Source: GCA-2729515 sp036336695
GTDB taxonomy: Bacteria > Myxococcota_A > UBA9160 > SMWR01
Length of the DNA stretch: 64,000 nt
Direction of reading: 5' to 3'
Assembly (NCBI GenBank): GCA_036336695.1
Contig: JAYZFQ010000084.1
Span: 9,913-73,912 of the forward strand
Within the stretch, counting starts at the first letter, position 1; every line of letters starts with the position of its first letter. This document shows positions 9,041 to 16,938 of this stretch, one piece after another. The position numbers and the translations under genes were made by a program. The notes beneath the pieces are model-generated. The model was not told the DNA's origin and ran no database searches. It saw only the letters and a program-made list of their open reading frames with translations.

Positions 9041-9910
9041 ATGACGGACAGCGCTGCGCCGAGACTGGATGGGAAGATCGCCCTGGTGACCGGGGCGAGT
9101 CGGGGACTGGGACGCGCGATCGCCCAGCGCCTTGCCGCCGCGGGGGCGACCCCGGTCGTCACGGCCCGGAGCCTCGACCGTACGGTGGCGGAGCCCGGAA
9201 CGCTCCGGGAAACCGTCGCGCTCATCGAAGCCAGCGGTGGTACCGCGATCCCCCTCGCGGCTGATCTCGAGAACGCGGACGACCGGGCGGCCCTGGTCGG
9301 ACGTGCCGTCGAAGCGGCGGGGGGGCTCGACATCCTGGTCAACAACGCGGGCTACGCCCAGTACGCCGGGATTGCCGCGATGTCCGACGACGTGTTCGAT
9401 CAGACGCTCGGCCACTACTTGCGTGCGCCTTTTGCACTGTCCCGGGCCGCCATCCCGCACCTGGAAGCGCGCGGGGCGGGTTGGATCGTGAACGTCGGGT
9501 CAGTGACGGCGCTCCCGCCCCTGGAGCCCTACAGCTGGTTCGACGTCCACGGGGGATCGACGCTCTACGCCGCGGTGAAGGCGGCTCTCGACCGCTTTAC
9601 CCAGGGCCTCGCTGCGGAACTCCTGGAGCGCGGGATCGCCGTCAACATGGTGGCGCCGTCGACCGCCATCAAGACGCCGGGCTCGGCCCGGCACATTCCG
9701 GAAGACTATCCAACGGAAGACGTGGCCTATTTTGCCGAGTCTGCGTTGCAACTCTGCCACCTGCCGGCCGCGAAGCGGACGGGAAGGCTCGTCTACAGCA
9801 TGCACTTCCCCGGCACAGAGGGCTTCCCGGTCTACAGCTTGGATGGCGCGCGGAGAATGCCGCCTCCGGAGATCCCGGAAACGGCGCACCCGGGTCTGCT
9901 GGACCGCTGA
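9041..9910 (+). CDS. Short-chain dehydrogenase/reductase
   Basis: A 289-residue NAD(P)-dependent oxidoreductase of the SDR superfamily. It has the Rossmann motif TGASRGLG near residues 17-24, NNAG in the LVNNAGYAQY segment, a catalytic Ser in NVGSVT, and YAAVK (Tyr176, Lys180). A longer C-terminal tail than a minimal SDR suggests a distinct subfamily. It is expected to interconvert a hydroxyl and a carbonyl group. It is the last gene of the esterase operon, 21 bases after the Dabb-like gene. Together these genes look like a unit that hydrolyses an ester and oxidises the released alcohol. Confidence 0.9.
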   Translation: MTDSAAPRLDGKIALVTGASRGLGRAIAQRLAAAGATPVVTARSLDRTVAEPGTLRETVALIEASGGTAIPLAADLENADDRAALVGRAVEAAGGLDILVNNAGYAQYAGIAAMSDDVFDQTLGHYLRAPFALSRAAIPHLEARGAGWIVNVGSVTALPPLEPYSWFDVHGGSTLYAAVKAALDRFTQGLAAELLERGIAVNMVAPSTAIKTPGSARHIPEDYPTEDVAYFAESALQLCHLPAAKRTGRLVYSMHFPGTEGFPVYSLDGARRMPPPEIPETAHPGLLDR

Positions 9911-10101
9911 GTCCCCTGGGCCGGCCTCAGAATCAAGGGCCCCCAAAGGATTGGCGCCGGGTTCTGCGCACGGAAAGCGATTGGCCTGCCGGTTCCGTTC
10001 GGTTGGATGCGCCGAAACCGAACTCCAGGAGCGGCGATGCGTTAGTTTCTGGATAGCGTGGCGGACCCGTTCCGTTGGTGGTCGCCGCTGTGAGGAGGCC
10101 C

Positions 10102-10443
10102 ATGACGCGAGAGGCTGCCCTGGCGGACCTGAGCAGCGAGGAGCGGATGCTCCTCATGCGGTTCGTCTGTTCCTTCGCTTGGGCCGATTTGAAGATCACG
10201 GCGGAGGAGCGCTCCCTGGGTACCCGCCTGATCGCGCGTCTCGACCTCGACGAAGAGGAGCGGCGTCAGGTCCAGGAGTGGTTGAAGTTACCGCCTGCGC
10301 CCGATTCCGTGGATCCGGCGGACGTGCCCCACCGCTTCCGCGTGCAGTTTCTGCGGGCGATGGAGACGATGGTTTCCATCGATGGCGAGGTGACCGATGA
10401 GGAGCGCGAGGCCGTGATCATCTTTGCGCAGCTCACGCGGTAG
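10102..10443 (+). CDS. TerB-like protein
   Basis: A 113-residue all-helical acidic protein. FAWADLKITAEER followed later by SIDGEVTDEERE are the paired acidic turns of the TerB/tellurite-resistance-like fold, which is thought to bind metal ions or membranes. No signal peptide is visible. GAGGAGG lies seven bases before the ATG at 10102, so I prefer this over an in-frame GTG 27 bases upstream. The precise role is unknown; most TerB-like proteins outside ter operons are uncharacterised. Confidence 0.7.
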   Translation: MTREAALADLSSEERMLLMRFVCSFAWADLKITAEERSLGTRLIARLDLDEEERRQVQEWLKLPPAPDSVDPADVPHRFRVQFLRAMETMVSIDGEVTDEEREAVIIFAQLTR

Positions 10444-10477
10444 AAGCCGCGTGGCGTCCGAAGGACGGGAATTTCGA

Positions 10478-11107
10478 ATGGTGATGCCCAGAAGTAGTCT
10501 TACCCACGGAAGCCTCGCAGCGTGTAGCCGGACCGCCGGCGCAGCGTGCAGGGCCGCGATCAGTGCTGTCGTCCTGGTGACCGTGCTGGCGGGGGGGAGC
10601 CCCGCCCGCGCCGCCCAGAGTCAGCAGGACGAGCGGTTGGTCGGGTACAACCTGCTTGCGGAGTCCCTGTCCGGCGAGGCGTCCCTCAATTGGCTCTACC
10701 TGATGCGGGAAGTCACGCTCAAGGGGCCGCAGAAGGAAGTCGGGCGCCTGATGAAACGCATCAGCAAGATCTCCAAGCAGCGGGCCGAGGAACTCGAAGG
10801 ACTCCGAAAACTCGCCCCCGATGTCACGGCCAGCCCGCCGCCGAGCCCGCTTGGGGACGCCATTCAGAACGCGGCGAAGGGCCTGGGCACGAAGGAGATG
10901 ATCTTTTCCGACAAGAGCTTCGACATGCGTTTCCTGCTCCTGCAGGCTCAGGCGACGCGGATGATCGCCGTGATCGCCGAGGAAACCGCGAAGATCGATC
11001 CGAACGAGCGGCGGAAGGCCTGGCTCGACGAGCTTTCCAAGGAATATGAGGCACTGCGCGAGGAGATCGTCGTCGCCGTGAAAGCCTGCAGGATCGGCTC
11101 TCCCTAG
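10478..11107 (+). CDS. Secreted helical protein, function unknown
   Basis: A 209-residue protein with a signal peptide: a hydrophobic stretch AAISAVVLVTVLAGG ends near ARAAQS. The mature part is charged and helical, with heptad-like stretches around MKRISKISKQRAEELEGLRKL and the C-terminal WLDELSKEYEALREEI. I recognise no family. The start at 10478 has AAGGACGGGA upstream; an ATG six bases later is also possible. It follows the TerB-like gene by 34 bases and probably shares its transcript. Confidence 0.6.
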   Translation: MVMPRSSLTHGSLAACSRTAGAACRAAISAVVLVTVLAGGSPARAAQSQQDERLVGYNLLAESLSGEASLNWLYLMREVTLKGPQKEVGRLMKRISKISKQRAEELEGLRKLAPDVTASPPPSPLGDAIQNAAKGLGTKEMIFSDKSFDMRFLLLQAQATRMIAVIAEETAKIDPNERRKAWLDELSKEYEALREEIVVAVKACRIGSP

Positions 11108-11202
11108 GTCACCATTGCAAGCTGCGTTGCGTCCGCGACGCATGCATCGCGGCCCTTCCCCGGGTCGCCAACCCGAGCAACGGGCTGGTACCATGCCGCC
11201 CG

Positions 11203-12021
11203 ATGTGTGAACTCTTCGGCATGTCGAGCAACGCAGCCGTCAGCGTCAAGTACTCCCTCGAGGAGTTTTCGAAGCACGGCGGTCTTACCGCGGAAAACAA
11301 GGACGGCTGGGGCATTTCCTTCTACGAAGAGAAGGAGGCGCGCCTCATCAAGGAGCCGGCGCCGGCCGCATCGAGCCCGTGGGTGCGCTTCGTGGCGGAC
11401 CAGTATCTGCGAAGCGACTGTGTGATCGCACACGTGCGCCTCGCCTCGCGCGGCGAGCCCCGATTCGAGAACACCCACCCGTTCGATCGCGAGCTGGCCG
11501 GGCGCCGTCACATCTTCGCCCACAACGGGTCGTTGGACGGTTTCCGCGAGGGCCTGCCGCTTGGGCGGGAGCTGTATCGGCCGATCGGAGACACCGATTC
11601 GGAGCATGCGTTCTGTGCTCTGCTCGGGCGACTCCACGATGTGTGGTGACAAAAGGATGTGCCGTCGCTCGACGAGCGGATGGAGATCGTTGCCGGCTTT
11701 GCCGCGGATGCGCGGAAGCTGGGCCAGGTGAACTTCCTCTACTACGACGGGGATACGCTCTTCGTGCACGCGCACAAGCGGCGCTGGGAGAAAAACGGCC
11801 AGCGGAGCGAACCGCGCTCTCCCGGTCTCCATCTGCGAAAGATCGAGAGCCACCTGGCCGGTGAAGGTGTGAACGTGGGCGGGTTGCAGGTCGACTGTCC
11901 GGAGCAGGACGTCCTGCTGTTCGCGAGTGTTCCGCTCGGACGGGACGGCTGGCTGCCGATCGACGCGGGCACGTTGCTGGCCGTCCAGTCGGGCCGGGAA
12001 GTCGCGCGCGTCGCGCCCTAG
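11203..12021 (+). pseudogene. YafJ-like class II glutamine amidotransferase split by in-frame UGA
   Basis: One continuous reading frame of 273 codons including the internal stop, with TGA at 11647-11649 (codon 149). The first part begins MCELFGMSSN, giving the N-terminal nucleophile Cys2 of class II glutamine amidotransferases, and contains KDGWGISFY, the THPF turn, AHNGSLDG and GDTDSEHAF, all typical of the YafJ family. The second part carries LGQVNFLYYDGDTLF and the C-terminal WLPIDAGTLL, matching the rest of that fold. Both halves look uneroded, so the stop is recent, a sequence error, or read through. A short stem-loop follows (11665-11679), but no Cys is expected at this variable position, so selenocysteine is unlikely. 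The family is thought to release ammonia from glutamine or a related amide. Confidence 0.75.
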
Positions 12022-12040
12022 TTCGGCGCTCTAGGGTGGG

Positions 12041-12868
12041 TCAGGCAGGGCGGTAGAGGAGTCCGTCCGCAGTCCACACGTCCAGCATGCGGGCAAGGCG
12101 GGTCGCCGCCTCGTGGGGTGCCACACGTTTCGCAACGAGCCCGGCGATCCGGTCGAGGGTCGTTCCCGGGGCCGACAGGGCTGCGAGGCAGCGCGCCTCG
12201 GTGGGGTCCGACGGCCGGTGGAAGACTTCGAAGCCGCGGCGCCAGACGCAGACCGCCACCCGAGGCTCCGGCGAATCGTCGCGAATCGCGGTGCGCGGGT
12301 GGTGTTCACTCCAGAGCGAGAGACCGGCCCGGCTGAGATGGAGCAACCGGGCGGCGGGAACCAGCGCGAGGCGAACACTCTGGCGCGCATCTGTCGTCGC
12401 GTCGAGCAGTTGCTGTCTCGTGAGAGGCGTGGTGTCTGCCGCGTCGAAGCAGTCCAGGCGCGCCAATTCCAGGGCGGCGAGGTCGGCAATTCCGGGCGTC
12501 GTCCGCGCGATCTCGTGAGATGCCAGGAAGTCGGGAAGCGGGCGCCCGAAGTCCCGGAACGAGTGCTGTGTCGGGGGGCGTTCGAGCAGGAAGTCGCTGA
12601 CCAGATCTCGGAAGGCCGTTGCCCCGACACACGAACCCAAGCGGGGGAAATCTGCGGCCAGGGAGTCCCGCAGCTGGTAGAAATACGGATTCGCGTAGAT
12701 GTCGGCGCGCTCGGGTCGCTCGTCCCGGTCGATCGCCCGCAACAGGCTCCGCAGCTCTGCGGCTTCCGCCGTGTCGTGGGGGAGAAAGGGGTCCATGCCG
12801 CCGGCGAGCAGTTCGCGCAGCGCGCGTTGGAGCGTTCCGCTGCCTCGGGGAGGCTGCAGGTCAGCCAT
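12041..12868 (-). CDS. HvfC/BufC-type protein (DUF2063)
   Basis: A 275-residue protein. The N-terminal half has the DUF2063 pattern: LQRALRELL, then YANPYFYQLRDSLAADFPRL, GATAFRDLVSDFL, and PTQHSFRDFGRPLPDFL, with the aromatic ANP.FYQLRD stretch being diagnostic. The C-terminal half resembles a winged-helix-like segment. In HvfABC/Buf systems this protein partners a DUF692 enzyme that modifies Cys-rich peptides into copper-binding oxazolone/thioamide products. No DUF692 gene lies beside it here, so it may act alone or with a distant partner. The ATG at 12868 begins the conserved region; an upstream open frame to 13024 is low-complexity and Arg-rich and I exclude it. Confidence 0.75.
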   Translation of the reverse strand: MADLQPPRGSGTLQRALRELLAGGMDPFLPHDTAEAAELRSLLRAIDRDERPERADIYANPYFYQLRDSLAADFPRLGSCVGATAFRDLVSDFLLERPPTQHSFRDFGRPLPDFLASHEIARTTPGIADLAALELARLDCFDAADTTPLTRQQLLDATTDARQSVRLALVPAARLLHLSRAGLSLWSEHHPRTAIRDDSPEPRVAVCVWRRGFEVFHRPSDPTEARCLAALSAPGTTLDRIAGLVAKRVAPHEAATRLARMLDVWTADGLLYRPA

Positions 12869-13178
12869 CGGTGACGACGCTGAGGGCGGGGATCGGCTCC
12901 CCTGCGGCAAGCAGGAATTTCGGTGCGCGCGGTGCCATCCGCATTGCCCCCCCCTTCGGCCTCTACCCCAACGCCGCGCATTGCGAAGGTCCCCGCAGTG
13001 CGCCCCCCTTCGATCAGCATACATGGATGGACTAGAGCGTGGGGGTTTTACCTGATGCGAGAAGGCAATGAATTTGGTTCAGAAAGGACCCAGGCGGCCT
13101 GAACGACGCGATGGGAGAGAATGTTGTTATTTAACATCGTTCACATACGGTGCTTGATTCCGGCCGCGTGGAGGGGCA
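12869..13178. other. Divergent intergenic region, 310 bp
   Basis: The region lies between the HvfC-type gene (minus) and kup (plus). It holds an eight-C homopolymer at 12947-12954 and an AT-rich patch at about 13118-13145 with a short inverted repeat ATGTT...AACAT just ahead of kup, probably its promoter area. GGAGGGG at about 13171 is the kup ribosome site. I see no gene or clear riboswitch here. Confidence 0.4.
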
Positions 13179-15074
13179 ATGCCACGTCCGGAGCGCAACT
13201 ATTCCGGCGTGAGTAATCCCGCTGCGTCTCGGACGCCGGTCGCCTTGTTGGCCCTGGGGGTCGTCTTCGGCGATATCGGGACGAGCCCCCTCTACGCCTT
13301 CCGGATGTGCTTCTCGCCGGAGGTCGGTCTTACCCCGGACCGGGCAGCCGTGCTGGGCGTTCTGTGCCTGGTCTTCTGGTCGCTCACCGTCGTGATCTCG
13401 CTGAAGTACCTGGCGTATCTCTTGCGGGCGGACCTGTACGGTGAGGGCGGCATCCTGGCCCTGATGACCCTGGCGAACGCATCCTCCCACCCGACCCGCG
13501 TCCGGACTGCGGTGGTCTTCGTTCTCGGCATGTTTGGCGCCGCCCTGCTGTATGGCGATGGGATGATTACTCCGGCGATTTCCGTGCTCAGTGCCGTCGA
13601 GGGGTTGGGAGTTGCGACCACAGCGCTCCAACCCGTGGTGATCCCGATCACGATCGGCATTCTCGCCGCCCTGTTCGCGATCCAGCGCCGGGGCACACGT
13701 CACGTCGGTCGCTTGTTCGGGCCGGTGATGGTGCTGTGGTTTGCGATTCTCGTGGTTCTTGGACTGCGGTGGATCCTCGAGGCGCCGGAAGTCCTGCTCG
13801 CGGTCGATCCGCGCCATGGGGCGCGCTTGGTGGCCGACGATCCGGCCCGTGCGTTTCGGATCCTCGGGTTCGTGTTCCTCGTGGTGACGGGCGGAGAAGC
13901 GCTGTACGCCGACCTCGGCCACTTCGGGACCCGGGCGACCCGCCAGGCCTGGTTCGCGATCGTGTTTCCAGCAGTCGGAATCAATTATTTCGGACAGGGG
14001 GCGCTTCTTCTGGTGCACCCGGATTCCGTGAGCCACAGCTTCTTCGACCTGGCGCCTAGCTGGGCCCTCTTCCCGCTGGTCGGAGTCGCGACCTTCGCGG
14101 CTGTCATTGCATCCCAGGCCGTCATCTCGGGGGCCTTCTCCCTGACGTTCCAGTGTTTCCGTCTCGGCTTCGCACCCCGACTCGAGGTGCGGCACTACGC
14201 CGAAGACGGCGAGGGCCAGGTCTACGTCCCGTGGGTCAACTGGCTGCTCTTCGCAATGAGCGTGTTGCTCGTGCTTGCATTCGGCTCCTCGGCGGCCTTG
14301 GCGAATGCCTACGGGGTTGCCGTTTCGACGACGATGGTGATCACGACGTTGCTGGCGTGCGTCTATTTCGGCCGGCGCTGGGGCCCGGCCCCAGCGCTGT
14401 TGGCAACTGTGGGCTTCCTGGCGCTCGACCTGCCGTTCTTTTTCGCCAACATCGTGAAACTCCCCGAGGGCGGTTGGGTACCGATTGCCGTGAGCCTGGT
14501 GATTTTTGGCGTCCTCACGACGTGGAAGAAGGGCAGAAGGCTCGAACTGCAGCGGCTGGAAAGTCTGCGTTCCGGGGAGTCGCAGTGGCTCGAGTCCCTG
14601 GCAGAGGACCCCCCGGCGCGCGTTCATGGAACCGCTGTGTTCTTCGACGCGGAGACTTCGGGCATTCCCCGGACGTTGATCCGAAACCTGATCCACAACC
14701 GGGTTCTTCACGAGCGGGTCATCATCTTTTCCGTCGTGACCGATCCGGTTCCTCGCGTTCCTCCGGACGAGCGGACCGAGGTGATACTCCTTGCCCCGGG
14801 AACCATTCGAGTCAACGCGCACTACGGATACATGCAACAACCCAACGTTCCGGTGGTGTTACGGGATCTCGAGGTAGAAGGCTTTCAGTACGACGCGGAC
14901 ACCACGACGTTCTTCGTCGGTTCGAACGATCTCGTAGTGACCCGCGCGCCGGGAATGACGCGGTGGAGGAAGATGCTCTTCACCTTCCTTTCCCGAAACG
15001 CGCTCGATGCGACCCAGACCTACCGCACGCCGGTCGGAAGGATGATTTCCCTGGGCGTTCGAGTGAGTCTCTGA
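13179..15074 (+). CDS. kup: Kup-type potassium uptake transporter
   Basis: A 631-residue inner-membrane protein of the KUP/HAK/KT family, close to the usual length of about 620-630. The diagnostic GVVFGDIGTSPLY occurs at about residues 27-39 and YGDGMITPAISVLSA follows in the fourth helix region. About twelve membrane segments precede a hydrophilic C-terminal domain starting near residue 450 (WKKGRRLELQRLE). The protein imports K+ by proton symport, important under acidic or osmotic stress. It stands alone, with its own upstream region and the secreted 15111 gene after it. Confidence 0.95.
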   Translation: MPRPERNYSGVSNPAASRTPVALLALGVVFGDIGTSPLYAFRMCFSPEVGLTPDRAAVLGVLCLVFWSLTVVISLKYLAYLLRADLYGEGGILALMTLANASSHPTRVRTAVVFVLGMFGAALLYGDGMITPAISVLSAVEGLGVATTALQPVVIPITIGILAALFAIQRRGTRHVGRLFGPVMVLWFAILVVLGLRWILEAPEVLLAVDPRHGARLVADDPARAFRILGFVFLVVTGGEALYADLGHFGTRATRQAWFAIVFPAVGINYFGQGALLLVHPDSVSHSFFDLAPSWALFPLVGVATFAAVIASQAVISGAFSLTFQCFRLGFAPRLEVRHYAEDGEGQVYVPWVNWLLFAMSVLLVLAFGSSAALANAYGVAVSTTMVITTLLACVYFGRRWGPAPALLATVGFLALDLPFFFANIVKLPEGGWVPIAVSLVIFGVLTTWKKGRRLELQRLESLRSGESQWLESLAEDPPARVHGTAVFFDAETSGIPRTLIRNLIHNRVLHERVIIFSVVTDPVPRVPPDERTEVILLAPGTIRVNAHYGYMQQPNVPVVLRDLEVEGFQYDADTTTFFVGSNDLVVTRAPGMTRWRKMLFTFLSRNALDATQTYRTPVGRMISLGVRVSL

Positions 15075-15110
15075 GCGCACGGCTGCGTGGGGTCGCGGTT
15101 TCGGCTATCC

Positions 15111-15575
15111 ATGCGAGCCATGAAGCACAACCCTCGCCGTTGTGGCGCTGCCCTGGGCAGCGTGCTGGTGATCCTCGCGCTCAGCCTTGTGGTGGTGCCT
15201 GGGGCCGCGGCGCGAAAGGCGTGGGACCAGGAGACGGTGACAGGGCTGGCGGCCCAGTTGGCGGAAGCAACCAAGGCCCTGGAAAAGACGCTCCGGCGCG
15301 AACCCCACCTGGTGCAGGCGACCCAGGGCGGTAACCGGAATGCCGTGGGCTTGTGGGAAGCGATGAACCGCCTCAAGAAAGCCACCGCCCAGTTGCAGAC
15401 CCGGACCGCAGCCGGCGCCGGTTACGAGGCCACCCTGCCCATCGCGAAGAAGATCCGGACGCTCGTTCGTGACGCCAAACAGCGCGGTGCCCGGCTGCTG
15501 AAAACCGAAACGATGGACGCGAAGATCGCGCCGGTCCAGGCGCTGCTGGACCGCCTCGCCCCGTACTATTTCTGA
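15111..15575 (+). CDS. Small exported helical protein
   Basis: A 154-residue protein with a clear signal peptide: basic start MRAMKHNPRR, hydrophobic VLVILALSLVVV, and cleavage near AAARK. The mature part is helical and basic, with ATKALEKTLRRE and NRLKKATAQLQTRT stretches. It has the size of four-helix cytochrome c'/b562-like proteins but lacks a CxxCH motif. Start choice is uncertain between 15111 and an in-frame ATG at 15120. Function unknown. Confidence 0.6.
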   Translation: MRAMKHNPRRCGAALGSVLVILALSLVVVPGAAARKAWDQETVTGLAAQLAEATKALEKTLRREPHLVQATQGGNRNAVGLWEAMNRLKKATAQLQTRTAAGAGYEATLPIAKKIRTLVRDAKQRGARLLKTETMDAKIAPVQALLDRLAPYYF

Positions 15576-15627
15576 AGCGCCCGGTGACGGACAGGCTCCC
15601 ACCGTCCGATCCGGGATGCCGCACGAC

Positions 15628-16785
15628 CTAGCCGAGTGAATCGACGCTCACGACCTCGGTCTCGATCGGCGGCGCGGGTTCTTCGGGAAGCAGGAACCGC
15701 CAGAAGAGCATGCCCTCGCGCATTCCGGCGGTGTCGATCCAGTTCTCGACGCCCGGATCCCGGTGGGCCACGGCGATCTCGAAGCTGCCATCTGCGGCAC
15801 AGCGAACCTGGCGACGGTTCAGGGAAACCTGTCGGAAGCGGTAGGGCGGTGTCTGCAGGCGGCGGTTCCACAGCACGACGTTCGCGAAGCGGCAGCGGGG
15901 GAATCGCCCCCGCATCACCAGCGCCTGGTCGGCTTCGAGTTCGTAACGCGTCTGGAGATACGCGTTGTCCTTTGCCGCGTATCCGATCGTGGTGTTGCTC
16001 TCTTCGTAGGCGGAGTTGTCGAAGCGATTGACTTCATTGGAAACCCAGGAGGGCATGATCTCGGGGGACAGCTCCGGGAAGTCGACGGTCAGGGCGCGTG
16101 CGAAGTTGATCACCCGTTGAACTCCCGCTGCGATGGCAGCATCGTCCATCGGCGGCGCCGGGCCGGGATCTTCGAGGGGCTCAATCCACAACGGGACGTG
16201 GAACGTCGGGTCCGCTGCCACGCTTCGCTCCCATTCCCAGTAGTGCCGGGTCGTGATGCTGCCGGCACCCGGTTCGAGCCGGAGCCAGTTCCCGGAGTGA
16301 CGCTCGGGGCTTGCGATGATCTCGTAGCTGCCGTCGGCGGCGATATCGAACTCCGTGTCGTTCAACGTCGCGATGACACCCTTCGACATGTGACCGTCAT
16401 CGGCCCCGGCCTCGACGCTGAAGGACGTGTAACAGGCACCGTGGACGTTGCCGCGGATGCGGTACGTGCCGGCGGGGTCTGCAATGGCGCCGTAATAGAC
16501 CGCGTCGGGGTTGTCTCCGAGGAGCTTCTTCGTCGGACTCAACCAGCGGTGAAAGACCGGCCGCATGGGATCCACGTCGAAGCAGCACTGAAAACCGTGC
16601 TGCAGGGCGTTCGCCACGAGATAGCGTCCCGCATTCCGGCCTTCGATGCTGTCCATCTCCGGATGCGTGGCAATGTACTTCGCCTCGATCTCGATGAGCT
16701 GGGAAGCGAGGTTCTCGAAGGCAGCCGCAGCAGCGTCGTCGCGCTGCTGGGTTTCGGCCGTGTTGGTAGCGCGTTGGCTCGCCAT
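15628..16785 (-). CDS. DUF1214-type protein, paralogue 1
   Basis: A 385-residue soluble protein without signal peptide. It carries TYRIRGNVHGACYTSFSVE, a SYEIIASPERHSGNWLRLEP segment, and near the C-terminus HRDPGVENWIDTAGMREGM. These order and spacing features match proteins annotated as DUF1214 and recur in the gene at 53006-54280 (NRGTS..., GNWLR, ERDPGVPNWLDTEGF), so the two are paralogues. The biochemical role of the family is unknown. It is divergent from a Baeyer-Villiger monooxygenase with 153 bases between starts, suggesting joint control. The ATG at 16785 starts just after an upstream GAGGGAGA-type ribosome site. Confidence 0.7.
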   Translation of the reverse strand: MASQRATNTAETQQRDDAAAAAFENLASQLIEIEAKYIATHPEMDSIEGRNAGRYLVANALQHGFQCCFDVDPMRPVFHRWLSPTKKLLGDNPDAVYYGAIADPAGTYRIRGNVHGACYTSFSVEAGADDGHMSKGVIATLNDTEFDIAADGSYEIIASPERHSGNWLRLEPGAGSITTRHYWEWERSVAADPTFHVPLWIEPLEDPGPAPPMDDAAIAAGVQRVINFARALTVDFPELSPEIMPSWVSNEVNRFDNSAYEESNTTIGYAAKDNAYLQTRYELEADQALVMRGRFPRCRFANVVLWNRRLQTPPYRFRQVSLNRRQVRCAADGSFEIAVAHRDPGVENWIDTAGMREGMLFWRFLLPEEPAPPIETEVVSVDSLG

Positions 16786-16938
16786 GGCAGTCTCCCTCGC
16801 TCGAAGTATGACACAATGACCCGAACGGGCGTCGGCCCGGGAGACCTGGGCGGCGTCGTTTCGATCGAGGTCGATCCGGGCGGTGCGCGTTCCGCCGGGA
16901 TCCTCGGCTCGGATCGCGTTCGAGAGCGGAGGAATCCC

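Noticed and set aside
11665..11679. Possible SECIS after the UGA at 11647
   Set aside because: The stem is only about five pairs with a wobble, and the amidotransferase family has no conserved Cys or redox residue at the UGA site. Kept only as a question in the findings.
12869..12960. Short minus-strand frame ending in the start codon of the HvfC-type gene, considered as a DUF692 remnant
   Set aside because: It is under 35 codons and shares no recognisable DUF692 motif. The overlap with the start codon could be chance.
13131..14840. 569-codon minus-strand frame opposite kup
   Set aside because: The Kup family is unmistakable on the plus strand; the antisense product is charged low-complexity sequence.
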